From Rhodobacteraceae bacterium D3-12 (lineage in GTDB: Bacteria; Pseudomonadota; Alphaproteobacteria; Rhodobacterales; Rhodobacteraceae), in NCBI GenBank assembly GCA_025916135.1, contig CP104793.1, positions 4,005,001 through 4,069,000 of the forward strand: a DNA stretch of 64,000 nucleotides, read 5' to 3'. A model generated the notes under the pieces. The model was not told the DNA's origin. It was given only the letters and a program-made list of their open reading frames with translations, and did not search any database. Both the position numbers and the translations under genes were made by a program. Below, piece by piece: positions 18,920-28,923 of the stretch. The stretch's first letter is position 1, and each line of letters starts with the position of its first letter.

Positions 18920-21568
18920 TTGAGTTTGTTTGGTAACATGTCCAAGAATATCGACAGAAGAGACGATTTCACAGCGCCCGCCACATTGGATAGCGGGCTT
19001 GCCCCGCTGGCTGCGCGCGCGGCGTTCTGGCGCTCAAGATACCTCAAGAAATCTGCTTTCCTGCATCACCTGCCGCTCGCCTTTTGGCTGGCCGAGGTTT
19101 GTCGCCCGCGGCTTGTTGTTCAGGTCGGCATGGATGATCCGCAATGCTATTTTGCGTTTTGCCAGGCCGTGGACAAACTTAACCTATCGGGGCGGCTTTT
19201 GGGCTTTGGCACCTGGGGCGAAGGCGAAGGCCCGCCCAAGCCAATGCGCGATTACAACGAAGCAAACTATCCCGAAATTTCGACAATTGCGGCGGCACCG
19301 GCGAGCAGCGTGAAGCAGCGGCTTGGGCGGCGGCGGGTTGATTTGTTGATTGCGGATTTGTCTGCGAAAACGGCCGAGATCGAGGTCCTTGAGGATTTAT
19401 GTTCAAACCGCATGTCTGTGCGCGGCTGTGCCATGTTTTATGGCGTTAACGCCGCGTTGAATGACGACAAGAAGGCCGCGATGCTTGACCGCTTGCGCGA
19501 CACCTACAAGACGGTTTGGTTTGACGACAATGCCGGAGTGGTTCTGGTGTTGGCGGGCGACAAGCAAGACAACCGTCTGTTGCAGTTGACCGAGATCGAC
19601 GGGGAAAGCCCCGGATATTATGACATTCAGTCGGTCTTTAGCCGGTTGGGCGCGGGCCACTATTATGAATGGCTCAGCAAGGATCGGCAGGCACAGCTTC
19701 AAACCGCTCGCAAAACAGCGACGCAGACCGATCAGCAACTCGGCAAGCTGACTGACGAGCTTGCGGCGCTGAAAAAGTCTTATGCCGAGCGTGACTCAGC
19801 CGCCGCCGAGGCGCAGATCGCTCTGTTTGAATTGAATCAGGAGATTGAGACGCGCGAGCAGCAAGCCGAAGCGGCGCAGGCCGAGTTGGCGCAGGAGTTG
19901 GAAAAGGCGACCAAGGAGCTTGCCAAGCAGAAGGCCGCCCTTGAACAAGCCGAAGCTGCGCTTGAAACCTCGAAAAGCGAAGCGGGGGAGACGGCCAAGA
20001 CCATTTCCCAAATGCAGAGCGCCCTCGACGAGTTGCGTGCTCAAAAAGAACGCTCTTCCGAGAAAATCGAAGATCGCGATGCAGCGCTGGCAACATTGCA
20101 ACAAGAGCTCGAGACGATGCAAAAGGCGCGGGAGAAAGACCAAGCCGCTCTCAAAACGCAGCGCGCGGAGTTCGAGAGCCTGCAGAAGCTCGAAGAGGAA
20201 AGCCGCGCTGAGTTGGCGGCCGCGCACCAAAAGATCAAGGCATTGAAAAATGCCCGCGCAGAGGAGAACGCTGCGTTAGAAACTCTGCATGCTGAGCATG
20301 AGACCTTGCAAAAATCCGCCAAGGAAACCCGGGCGGAGCTGGATGCAGCACAACAGGCGATGCAGGCTCTTCAAAAGGAGCATGAAGACGAAAAAGCTGC
20401 TCTTAAGGCAGCGGAAGAACGCTATATGGCTTCCGAGCTTGCGCTCGCCCGGGCTCGCAAAGAACGCGACTTGGCACAAGACGCTTGGCAGGCCGAACAT
20501 GACAGCGCGTCGAAAGCACAGCAGGAACTGATCGACTTGCGTGACACGCAAATGGTTAAGTTGGAACAAGAACTTGAATCTGCGCAAGCTGCCGTCGCGC
20601 AAGCATCGGATCGACAAGCCTCTGCAAACGCCGAAAAAGACCGCCTGGAAAACGAGCTCGAGCCTCGTTTCCGCGAAATTGCGGCGTTGACCCGCCAATG
20701 CACGGACTTGGAAGAAACAGCCCGAAACGCGTCAGCCGGAGCAGAGCAGTCAGCCGTTGCCGAGCAACAGATTGCCGAATTGCAAGCTGCCCTCGTCCAA
20801 GCCAAGGCAGAAGTCGCACAGCAGACAGATGAAAGGTTCCGCGAAACCGCGGCGTTGACCCGAGCTCTTCTCGACACCGAGAAAGCCCTGGAAGCAACAT
20901 CAGATGAGACCGAAGGCGTATTGAAAGAAAAAGACGGCGCCTACCGCGCGCTCTTTGAACGCTATTCTGCGCTGTGCTCGCGACATCAGCTGCTTGAACT
21001 CGAAGCCGGGCCAAAACAGGTTCAAGAAGCGAAAGAAAATTGGTTTCGTGAGACCGCAGTTTTGACGTCTGAAATCGAAAAGCTGACCTCGGAGCAAGAG
21101 TCGCTTAAGCGCTCTGCAGAGGCCGAAAAGAAGGCTTTGCGCGAACAGTTAGAGCAGCAAAAGACACATGCCGATCAGACAATATCAAAGCTTCAGACCG
21201 ATCTTAAATGGCGCACCCAGTCCGCTGAGCAAAACAAGGCCCGGTTTGCGGTGTTGCATAAGCTGAGAGATTGGCAAATCTCTGAAATTCAAGAGACGAC
21301 AGGTCGCCGCAATCCGTTAATGAAGAAAGACCGCACAGCGAAGATTGCGGAGATCGACGCGGCAAGGCATTTTGATGCAAAGTGGTATGTCGCCGAGTAT
21401 CCAGACGTGGCAGATTTTCCGGGATCACCGGCCGAGCATTTTTTGCGGTATGGCCTGTTTGAGGGGCGCAACCCCGGCCCGGAATTTGACACGCTCGCTT
21501 ACTATACGGCCCATCCGGAAGCATTAGAGCAACGGGTCAACGCCGTTGTTCACGCGTCGAAAAAATAA
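18920..21568 (+). CDS. Methyltransferase-like head, ~500-residue coiled coil, C-terminal WY-YPDV module
   Basis: An 882-residue protein. Residues about 1-235 resemble a class I methyltransferase fold (RLVVQVGMDDPQCYFAFCQA as motif I-like, LLIADLSAKTAEIEVLEDL later), although the glycine-rich loop is poor. From about 257 to 777 it is almost all Glu/Ala/Lys/Gln heptads, a very long coiled coil. Residues about 812-875 are the module FDAKWYVAEYPDV...HFLRYGLFEGRNPGPEFD. Known WbdD proteins of polymannose O-antigens join a chain-terminating methyltransferase to a coiled-coil ruler, so a chain-length or scaffold role is proposed here by analogy only. The start may instead be the ATG at 18938. Its stop lies 4 bp from that of the convergent sulfotransferase gene. 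Confidence 0.72.
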   Translation: MSLFGNMSKNIDRRDDFTAPATLDSGLAPLAARAAFWRSRYLKKSAFLHHLPLAFWLAEVCRPRLVVQVGMDDPQCYFAFCQAVDKLNLSGRLLGFGTWGEGEGPPKPMRDYNEANYPEISTIAAAPASSVKQRLGRRRVDLLIADLSAKTAEIEVLEDLCSNRMSVRGCAMFYGVNAALNDDKKAAMLDRLRDTYKTVWFDDNAGVVLVLAGDKQDNRLLQLTEIDGESPGYYDIQSVFSRLGAGHYYEWLSKDRQAQLQTARKTATQTDQQLGKLTDELAALKKSYAERDSAAAEAQIALFELNQEIETREQQAEAAQAELAQELEKATKELAKQKAALEQAEAALETSKSEAGETAKTISQMQSALDELRAQKERSSEKIEDRDAALATLQQELETMQKAREKDQAALKTQRAEFESLQKLEEESRAELAAAHQKIKALKNARAEENAALETLHAEHETLQKSAKETRAELDAAQQAMQALQKEHEDEKAALKAAEERYMASELALARARKERDLAQDAWQAEHDSASKAQQELIDLRDTQMVKLEQELESAQAAVAQASDRQASANAEKDRLENELEPRFREIAALTRQCTDLEETARNASAGAEQSAVAEQQIAELQAALVQAKAEVAQQTDERFRETAALTRALLDTEKALEATSDETEGVLKEKDGAYRALFERYSALCSRHQLLELEAGPKQVQEAKENWFRETAVLTSEIEKLTSEQESLKRSAEAEKKALREQLEQQKTHADQTISKLQTDLKWRTQSAEQNKARFAVLHKLRDWQISEIQETTGRRNPLMKKDRTAKIAEIDAARHFDAKWYVAEYPDVADFPGSPAEHFLRYGLFEGRNPGPEFDTLAYYTAHPEALEQRVNAVVHASKK

Positions 21569-21572
21569 CCTC

Positions 21573-23147
21573 TCAATTGGTTTGGCGTATCAACGACGCG
21601 GCGGTTGCCTCGCGCTTGGATTTCGTATGCTCTCCTGCGCGATATATTCGCAAGCCGCCGACGCGGGCGCAGAGCTGGGCGTTCCATGCTTTGGGCAGGG
21701 GCGCTACGGGCTGACCCGCTGTTACGCGCAGAATCACCAGACCCGGCTTGAGCTGTGACAGCGCTCCCGAGTCGGATAATGCCTCGCCGAGAACAACCAG
21801 ATCAACCGCCGTCAGTGTGGCGGGAAGGGTCGAATAGTTGCGGACCAAAACAGGTGAAGCAGCTTGCAGAGAGTCAAACATTGCCTGTAACGGAATGACT
21901 TGCTCGGTGGTGGGGCAAAGCCCGAGGACCATGCGCCCCGGCGCTCCCGCGGCCACAGCCAAGGCAGTTGCGTCGCCATGGACACAGATGCTGGACGCCT
22001 TGGTCAGCTCTTTCATCAACAGGCGAAGTTCATCGACAGACCACAGTTTGGCCCCCTCGACATCGTTCAGATTCTTATTCGCCAGCTGCAGTCCGCCAGA
22101 ACGCAGAGCGATGGTATCAAGGCCCTTTTCAAGGATCGACACCATTGCCGCGCTTTCGGATTTTGCAGGTCGGTAGGTGGCGCTGTTTCTTGGAGGCAGG
22201 TTGGAAACGGTTGCGGGATCATTCGTGCCGATGGCCTGCTTCAGGTTAGCGCCCTCGCGGGTTCCCAATAGGGGAATACTTCTTAAGTCGCTGTCCGCAA
22301 GCAGGAGATCGTTATAGAAGGCTTTCATATCTTGCGAAAACCTTAGGCTTTCTTCCCGCGACATTGATCCAAGGAACAGGTTCAGCCAGCGGTGTGTTTC
22401 GACCACTGGGCGCGTTGTAAACGAAACATTGACCCGTCTACGCGACAGCGTGGTCGCTTCTGGCAGATCCAGTCCCGCCGCTTCGAGAAACCGTTCTAGC
22501 AGGGTCGTCCCGTCATCGCTTGCAAAAGGGAGGATGGTCACCGAAGTTGCATTGAAGACCTTTGCCAATTCCTGAATGCGCTCGCTGAAGTCCAGAACAT
22601 CGGAATTCGTGACATCGGCCAAATGCGATGCGACAGGTTCGACGGTGTTACGAATACCGCCGACGACGCATTCATAATAGTAGGCTTGGTACCATTCATA
22701 GGCATCCCGGTGGACCGCAATTATCTTGACGTTTGACCCAGTCAACCGAGAGGCTAACGCAGACACTTTAGGGTCATGCGCACCCAACAAAGTGATGTTT
22801 TCAACTGATAGAACAAGCTTATTTGTCCGAGCGGCATGCTTCTTGAGCTCGACCTCAAAACTATCAGCATTTTTCTTGGCCAGTTGCCCGAGCAGGTCGA
22901 GGTGCCCCGGCGTTCGGCTGGGATCCGCAGGATTACTGCGCCGCAAAACGGAGCGCGGGAAAAGTACGCCCTGCTCAAGCAAAGCATCACGGTTGGCGTC
23001 CAGCGCATTCTGGATAGCCGTGCTGCCTGCCTTGGGTTGGCCAACATGCAATATGATATTGTCTGGCAGCGTCGCGTCCGGTTCCAAGTGCCCTCCTAAG
23101 GCAGTTACCAAAGGCGGGCACGTTTGTTCCCGCTTGATGCGGGACAT
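21573..23147 (-). CDS. Sulfotransferase-domain protein with an extra C-terminal domain
   Basis: A 524-residue protein. Residues 30-300 are a PAPS-dependent sulfotransferase domain: IILHVGQPKAGSTAIQNAL (32-50) is the 5'-phosphosulfate loop, with Lys39 and Ser42; KIIAVHRDAYEWYQAYYYE (141-159) is the 3'-phosphate-binding region. Residues about 370-500 form a second alpha/beta domain (CVHGDATALAVAAGAPGRMV, DLVVLGEALSD) that looks like a worn Rossmann or methyltransferase fold; I do not recognise it. It is the last gene of the leftward operon that starts at 30221, 23 bp after the GSCFA gene. It would sulfate a sugar hydroxyl of the glycan. A second sulfotransferase lies at 52528-53466. Confidence 0.75.
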   Translation of the reverse strand: MSRIKREQTCPPLVTALGGHLEPDATLPDNIILHVGQPKAGSTAIQNALDANRDALLEQGVLFPRSVLRRSNPADPSRTPGHLDLLGQLAKKNADSFEVELKKHAARTNKLVLSVENITLLGAHDPKVSALASRLTGSNVKIIAVHRDAYEWYQAYYYECVVGGIRNTVEPVASHLADVTNSDVLDFSERIQELAKVFNATSVTILPFASDDGTTLLERFLEAAGLDLPEATTLSRRRVNVSFTTRPVVETHRWLNLFLGSMSREESLRFSQDMKAFYNDLLLADSDLRSIPLLGTREGANLKQAIGTNDPATVSNLPPRNSATYRPAKSESAAMVSILEKGLDTIALRSGGLQLANKNLNDVEGAKLWSVDELRLLMKELTKASSICVHGDATALAVAAGAPGRMVLGLCPTTEQVIPLQAMFDSLQAASPVLVRNYSTLPATLTAVDLVVLGEALSDSGALSQLKPGLVILRVTAGQPVAPLPKAWNAQLCARVGGLRIYRAGEHTKSKREATAASLIRQTN

Positions 23148-23170
23148 GTTGGCAGACTATGACGCAAGGC

Positions 23171-24211
23171 TCAATCCAATGTTTTTTCGAGCTTTTCCTC
23201 GTCACAGATAAGCTCGATCTCTTCGTCGTCCTGTTTTGACAGATCAGGCGATCCGAATTCCTCGGCAAGTGGACCGGAGAAGAAGTGCGTCATGACATAG
23301 TTCACGCCGAATATGTTCACGTTCCGCTGATCCGGTTCAAAGAACATACCGCGTGCGGGTGGGGCGGAAATGATCTCGTAAGACGGGAAATAGGCGACGT
23401 CTTCGTGATCTTCCGCCATGTCACCGGCCACCGCACGTAGCACGGATTTGGAATAGACGGTCGCAGGCAATACATGATTGTCGGTCGCCGTGGCGATCAG
23501 CGGGACCGGCGACACCGTGAGCAGCATCCGCGCGCCAGGGTTGACCTTCTTCAGGCGGGCCCAGAAGTCTTCCATGTCTTGGTGAATGGCCCCGTAGCGC
23601 ATGTTGTGAAAGCGATAACGCTTGGGGTCATAGTCACCCGCGACGGTGCCGGGGGCCATGGGGAACATGGTGCCGTCTTCGGTGCTTTCCCAGCCCTCGG
23701 TCAAGCCGAGCGTAAAGACGAAGAGGTCCAGCGTTTCAAACATCTCGCGCACTTTGGCCAGATGTCGTTCGCGCAGGGCCAGAACCTTCTCGGCGCTGCT
23801 TTGTCCGACCGGATCAATGCCCGGGCGCAGGGCGTCAAAGAAGCGATCGCCTTTTTGCCAGACGATCTCGGAGGGGGTGCGTTCGCCAAAGGCTTCGTCG
23901 AAAAGCTGTACCAATTGGCGGGTGGTGTAGATGTTGCCATAGCGGCAGGAGAAGACGCCAAAGCCGAATTTCCGCGCCTCTGTTTCCGTATCGAACACGG
24001 GCGGGGCGGGCTCCATATCCATGAAATTTGCACCGCGAATGGCAAGGTTGTTGCCGATATGTTGGGCAAAGCAGCTGCCTGCTGTGGCGACTTTGTCGGC
24101 GCGCTTGAGGTGAAACGGCTCCCACAGGTCTTTTAGATCGGCAAAATGGCGTTCGGCGATTGATTGGCGCCAAAAAGATTTTTGCGGTTGAGATTTATAC
24201 GGATTAGTCAT
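23171..24211 (-). CDS. GSCFA-domain protein
   Basis: A 346-residue protein with the name-giving motif ATAGSCFAQHIG at residues 42-53. FVFTLGLTEGW and LLTVSPVPLIAT follow in the pattern of GDSL-like hydrolases and acyltransferases, and ARGMFFEPDQRNVN stands where the Asp/His part of the triad is expected. GSCFA proteins occur in capsule and surface-glycan loci and are thought to be esterase or acyltransferase-like; the substrate is unknown. Placed between the alpha/beta hydrolase (14 bp) and the sulfotransferase (23 bp) in one operon, it most likely adds or removes an acyl group on the glycan. An AAGGGG ribosome site precedes the ATG. The acidic tail (EEIELICDEEKLEKTLD) is unusual. Confidence 0.78.
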   Translation of the reverse strand: MTNPYKSQPQKSFWRQSIAERHFADLKDLWEPFHLKRADKVATAGSCFAQHIGNNLAIRGANFMDMEPAPPVFDTETEARKFGFGVFSCRYGNIYTTRQLVQLFDEAFGERTPSEIVWQKGDRFFDALRPGIDPVGQSSAEKVLALRERHLAKVREMFETLDLFVFTLGLTEGWESTEDGTMFPMAPGTVAGDYDPKRYRFHNMRYGAIHQDMEDFWARLKKVNPGARMLLTVSPVPLIATATDNHVLPATVYSKSVLRAVAGDMAEDHEDVAYFPSYEIISAPPARGMFFEPDQRNVNIFGVNYVMTHFFSGPLAEEFGSPDLSKQDDEEIELICDEEKLEKTLD

Positions 24212-24225
24212 GTTTCGGCACCCCT

Positions 24226-25164
24226 TCAGGACAAAAGGAAATCGTTGATAAGATCGTTTTTTGAAACTTCGCCGTCTTTCGTTTTTCCAGGTTTCTTTGT
24301 GCTGTTTTCAGTTACCGTTGGAATGTCCGAACCCAAAAGCGAATGCTGCAACAGCTCATCTGATGTTGCCTCAGGATATTGGGAAACCAAATCTACAACT
24401 TTCGAAATATAGCTGTAGGGAATGGAGTTACTGTGCCCTAACTTGCCCCAGAAACCGACCTTGACGGTCATCGACGGCCATCGGCGATGGTGAACCGCGC
24501 TCATTATACTTCCCATTTGAGTGTGGAGATGTTTGCGATCCGCACCGTTCTGAAGGTAAATTACCCTGTTTGATCCAGGCCGGCTGTAAGGGACAGCCAA
24601 ATCCAAACAAATTTTGCTTGCCAAAGCTTCAACATCGTCTGTTTCTGTCCAGCATCCCTGCAAGCATTTTTCCACGCCTGTCCCAAGTTTGGTCGAATAG
24701 GTGTAGAGGTTCGTTTGCGGGTTTGCGACCACTGCAGTACTATTTTTATGCAAATTTGAGTAAAATAGCGCGGCATAACCGCCAGATGACCCACCCACGA
24801 AGATTGGAGGATTTTGGCTCTCGAACGCCTCGGAAAATGCCGCGAACATTTTGGGTAAAAGCTCGATCAATGGCAACGTTTCATGCCCTTGGTACCATCC
24901 AATCGGAGTGCTGAGGGTATGGAACAAGCTGTCGTCGAAGACTGATATTTGTGTCAAGCTTGAACTATCAGGCAAAAATGCCTGAAAAAATGGGATCTCT
25001 CGCTGGTCTCGCGCGACGGCTCCGTGAAACAAGAAAGCAATGTCATTGGAGGTGCCTTTACGCACCCGCACATTAATTGCATGACCATCGACGAGAACCT
25101 TCCCTTGGCCTCCTTTTTCAAGGAGCGCTGATGGAATGCTCACACTGTCATTTATTTTAGTCAT
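24226..25164 (-). CDS. Alpha/beta-hydrolase-fold protein, likely glycan acyl esterase or transferase
   Basis: A 312-residue protein with an alpha/beta-hydrolase core. FLFHGAV (45-51) is the oxyanion-side HG motif, IFVGGSSGGYAALFYS (121-136) is the nucleophile elbow with Ser127 as the likely active serine, and LGHSNSIPY near residue 260 holds a likely catalytic histidine. No signal peptide, so it is cytosolic. The ATG overlaps the end of the upstream glycosyltransferase gene by 8 bp, so the two are translated together. The base composition is visibly more AT-rich than in the wec genes. Related folds occur in accessory glycan-modifying proteins (for example Asp2-type), but I cannot assign a family with certainty. 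Confidence 0.65.
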   Translation of the reverse strand: MTKINDSVSIPSALLEKGGQGKVLVDGHAINVRVRKGTSNDIAFLFHGAVARDQREIPFFQAFLPDSSSLTQISVFDDSLFHTLSTPIGWYQGHETLPLIELLPKMFAAFSEAFESQNPPIFVGGSSGGYAALFYSNLHKNSTAVVANPQTNLYTYSTKLGTGVEKCLQGCWTETDDVEALASKICLDLAVPYSRPGSNRVIYLQNGADRKHLHTQMGSIMSAVHHRRWPSMTVKVGFWGKLGHSNSIPYSYISKVVDLVSQYPEATSDELLQHSLLGSDIPTVTENSTKKPGKTKDGEVSKNDLINDFLLS

Positions 25165-27709
25165 TCAAGCGATCCTTTACATTTTCCATAACCGTTCGCC
25201 GGAAGGACTTGCTGGCGATCGAAAGTGTGGGCGCTGCTGTAGCGGCATTTCCACTTCGTTCGGGTTGCCACTCGGGAAACCGCGTTTCGATGGCTGAGGT
25301 TGAAAACCGTGCGTTCACAATATCCTGCACCTCGTTCAAGAAAGAAATGCGTTGTTTGTCATGCCGCCCCAATTCGCGGATCAAAGGCGCCACGCTTTCG
25401 GGCGTGCAATAGAACGCGAGGTCAGAAAAGACGTCTTCGAACTTTGGCGGCAATATGCAAGGTACCCCGGCAATCATCGCTTCTGCGATAGTACGCCCGA
25501 AGCCTTCGTTTAGTGATGAGTTGGGATAATAGACGAAGACGTCCAGATTTTCGAGGTAGTCCTTGGGCGTGATGCTGCCGAAGTCATAAACGGTCCAGTT
25601 GTCGGGCAAACCGCCCAAAATACTCGCGGCATTGGAGGCGCCGCCCAGACCTTGATACGAAAATCGATATGGTCAGGGAAAGCCTGGCTTAGCAACGCCG
25701 GGTCTTCAAGCCACTTTTCCGCGCCATCGCGGCCATGCCGGCCAATGGTAAAGGGCGCGATGAGCGTTGATCGCGGGGCGTGCTGATAACTTTCCAGATC
25801 GAAAGTCGGGGTCCAGTCTTGCTCAGAGAGCACAGTTTCGGGCAAAGCTTCGCGGAGTTCGCTTCGCATAAGCGGGCTGATCGGGCAGATTCGGAATCGC
25901 TTCGCTCGAGTTTGCTTGGCGGTCTCCAAGAGCTCTTCCATCGAATAAACTAACTCTCCTGACGTCCTTTTGTGGGAGTTGTTTATGACAAAATAGGCAG
26001 ACTCTGCATCCAGTTTGTTCATATTCTTCTGAAACAGGCTCGAAGCAACAACCGCCGGATGTCTTACAATCAGCGTTTTGCACTTCAAGTGGGCGAAATC
26101 GCTAAAGAGAGAGACCAGGTCTCCGTGCTCGTAAAAACGCTCGGATATCGGTTTTCCCAAGTTGCTATCAATCGGGCAGTGCACCACTTTGACGGTCAAA
26201 CCCTTGTTTCGAAAGTGACGCAGTTCATCTAAAGAGGATGACGCGTTGCCACCAGGAAACCGCAAATTTGTGACGAGACACAAGTCGACGGTTTCGATTT
26301 TTTCACTCACGGGTGGCGCTTTATCGGTTTGCGACTTGTATGTTTCGGCCACCACACCGGGCGGGTTAAGTGCAGTTGTGGGCGCTGAAAACCGCCGTTT
26401 GCTTTGCGGGAATTCGAGATAACTATCCGCTTGGCCCAATGTGCTGTGCCATTTGACAAAGCTGGCTTTGTATTCTTGGCGTTCCGGGGCGATCTTGACA
26501 CCCGGTTTGTGACCGAATTGAGGGTGATTGGTCAGCCCGTCCGGGTTGTCGAGACAGATCATACCAACCGAGTTGAAACGCTTCATGGTCTTTTTCGTGA
26601 CGTTTTCTATTCGGCGTATGACTTCTGAATCGCCACCAAAACGCATTTCATCCCAGTGGCCGATCTTCTCATTGAAGAAGGTTCGTTCGCACATCATAGA
26701 AATGAAACCTGCCACGCAAGCACCATCCTGCGTATTTGGGCCAAGGGGCGAAAGTCGAGTGAATGCACCGCGACCGGACATTCGCAACATTCCCATCAGA
26801 GAGGCGGCCTGATTATTCGCCGTCAGATATCCAACGTGCTTTTCCACCCTTTGAGGATGCGCCCAATCATCTGCGTCATGTCCAGTAACCCAAAGCCCCG
26901 TCGCATAGTTCAGCGCAATGTTTTTGGAAACGTAAGGGCCAACGTTCTGTGCATTACGCAGCGGCTGCAATCGAGAATCTTCTTGCGCCAGGCGAGAGAT
27001 GATCTGCCATGTATCATCTGTGCTGGCATCGTCGACCACAATCAACTGGATTGGTTTCCAGGTTTGGTTCAGGATCGAGCGAACGGCATACTCAATGGTC
27101 TTCGACGCGTTCCAGGCTGGCATGATGACCGTAACAACCGGACCCTGATGGATTTCTGGCAATTTTTCAGTGGTCAAACGTTCGAATAGCGAAACGCCAG
27201 GTCTTGCGGGTTGCAATGCAATGCCGGCGACTCCGAAGTGGTCAAAGAAACTGTTGACCTCGCCCAACCACGCTTCGGTGTCATAACGGCGTACAGCGTC
27301 GTTCGCTCGCAACAAAGCGACGGCATGCATGTGGTTTTTGGGCAAATGCTCTTCGGCGAGCCGAATGGCGCGTTCGGTATTACCGGCAATAGAATCTATG
27401 CCTGCCGCCCAAAGGGACCTGCTTGATGTCAGGGTTTGCGTGCGGTCGAGGCTTGCGAGACAAGTAATGGAGCAGCGGGTTCAGGTTGTTTTTTTGTACA
27501 TTGCGATGCGTGTTGACGTAAAACCCTGCAGAGAAATCACTGCTCGGGTCGCGCCGCAGCAATGCACCAAATCGCTGGTAATGCTCCGCGGGCTCCAAGC
27601 CGGTAAGAGCAACATCAGGATATTGACTCACATACCAGTCGGCATCGAACAGTTCGGAATCACTAATTTTCTGTATATACTTAGGGTCTCTAGGGTGGAT
27701 GCCAGACAT
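25157..27709 (-). CDS. WY-YPDV module plus GT2-GT4 fusion glycosyltransferase, two frameshifts in the sequence
   Basis: Three frame segments fit one protein of about 850 residues. 27709-27380 encodes the module (FDADWYVSQYPDV...HYQRFGALLRRDPSSDF...NNLNPLLHYL). Then, after one missing base in CCC (27408-27410), comes AAGIDSIAGNTERAIRL and a GT2 domain ([38 protein letters not shown]). Next is a GT4 domain that is broken again at CCC 25645-25647; one extra base gives RIKVWGGASNAASILGGL and leads into NSSLNEGFGRTIAEAMIAG, the donor site. Domain order resembles the 12446-15382 protein. The start could be the ATG at 27745 or 27709. If the frameshifts are real the protein is dead; the pattern of G/C-run deletions elsewhere suggests they are errors. 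AT-rich compared with its neighbours. Confidence 0.72.
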
Positions 27710-27864
27710 AAAAGGCGGTCTCCGAAAATAGGCTGTGACAAGCAATAGCGACGGTAGAAAAAATGGGTTGTTTCAGAAGCTTGGGCGATAGGGGCATAGA
27801 TACACATGACCCCAAAAACTTCAAGAACCCAGACGCCGCAGAAGGCGACTTAGACTAGCGGCCC

Positions 27865-28923
27865 TCAACCCACGCCGGGAAACCGAGTGCGGAACCAGGT
27901 GGCGTCCTTGGCCGGATCGGCAAATCGGGCGCGGAAAGTGTCGACATAGGCGCGGCGCGCGGGGGATGGGATTTGATCCAGCGTACCGTCGGGGCGGGTT
28001 AGCAGCATGTCTGTGGCCAGCGAATCTGTGCGCAATTCGGCAAGGTAGAGAACCGTGTTGATGTTGAGAATGCTCTCTGCGCCGGAGAAATGCGTCAGGC
28101 GCTGGAACCACTCGTCATCGCCGGCGCGGCGCACCGGCTCGAAGTAGCCGATCTCGTCGAAGATGCGGCGACGCACGGCGAGGGTGATCAGCCCGATCCG
28201 CGAGACCTTGCCGCCGAGCGCGATGGTCTTGCCGGTTTCGGGGTTGTAGCGGGCATAGGCGCTGCGGGTGGCGATCAGGGCGGGCTGCTCGAGCAGTGGC
28301 AGCACCTGAATCATAACGCGGTCGGGGTGCGAACGGTCGTCGGAGTCCTGAAACAGCACCACATCGCCCGTGGCGAGGCTGAGGGCGCGATTTTTGGCGG
28401 CGTAGGTGCCGAGGTTTTCGGGATTGCGCGTAATGATGATGCGGTCAGGATCTTGGGTCTGGACCTCTTGCAGCTTGGCCCAAGTGCCGTCGGTGCTGAC
28501 ATCGTCACAGATGACGATTTCGACATCTCGATAACTCTGGGCCTGCAGCGACGCGATGGCGGCGGTGATGGTGTCTTCGGCGTTATAAGCCGTCATGATG
28601 ACCGACACGCGCGGCAGCTTTTGTCCGGGGGCGGGGCGATCCGGACCTTGGTAACTGTTGCGACTGCGGGTCCATAGGGCGGTTGCGTCCTCGCCATCGG
28701 AGGGCAGGGTCAGCGGGCGGGCGCGCGCGGCGCGCACCTGCTCTGCGGTCGTGTCCGGTCCCGGCTTCCTGTCGAGCAACAGGCCGATGCGGATGTAGTG
28801 CTCGGACGGGGACATCTGCGCGTGCAGAACGTCGCCGTAGGTGGTTGTATACCACGCCTCATCAAACAGGCCCGTGCCGAGCAGCCAGCGGGCCTGTTCT
28901 GCGAGAGACGCTGACGCGATCAA
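27865..28923 (-). CDS. GT2 glycosyltransferase with N-terminal WY-YPDV half module
   Basis: A 352-residue protein. Residues about 18-58 are a half module (FDEAWYTTTYGDV...SEHYIRIGLLLDRKPGPD). From about 105 there is a complete GT2 domain: RVSVIMTAYNAEDTITAAIAS, VICDDVSTDGTW, ENLGTYAAKNRAL and VLFQDSDDRSHPDRV, where the DSDD is the metal-binding acidic cluster. Its start overlaps the stop of the dehydrogenase gene (ATGA at 28920-28923), so the two are co-translated. It probably transfers the uronic acid or a neighbouring sugar. About 155 bp separate it from the next gene of the operon. Confidence 0.85.
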   Translation of the reverse strand: MIASASLAEQARWLLGTGLFDEAWYTTTYGDVLHAQMSPSEHYIRIGLLLDRKPGPDTTAEQVRAARARPLTLPSDGEDATALWTRSRNSYQGPDRPAPGQKLPRVSVIMTAYNAEDTITAAIASLQAQSYRDVEIVICDDVSTDGTWAKLQEVQTQDPDRIIITRNPENLGTYAAKNRALSLATGDVVLFQDSDDRSHPDRVMIQVLPLLEQPALIATRSAYARYNPETGKTIALGGKVSRIGLITLAVRRRIFDEIGYFEPVRRAGDDEWFQRLTHFSGAESILNINTVLYLAELRTDSLATDMLLTRPDGTLDQIPSPARRAYVDTFRARFADPAKDATWFRTRFPGVG

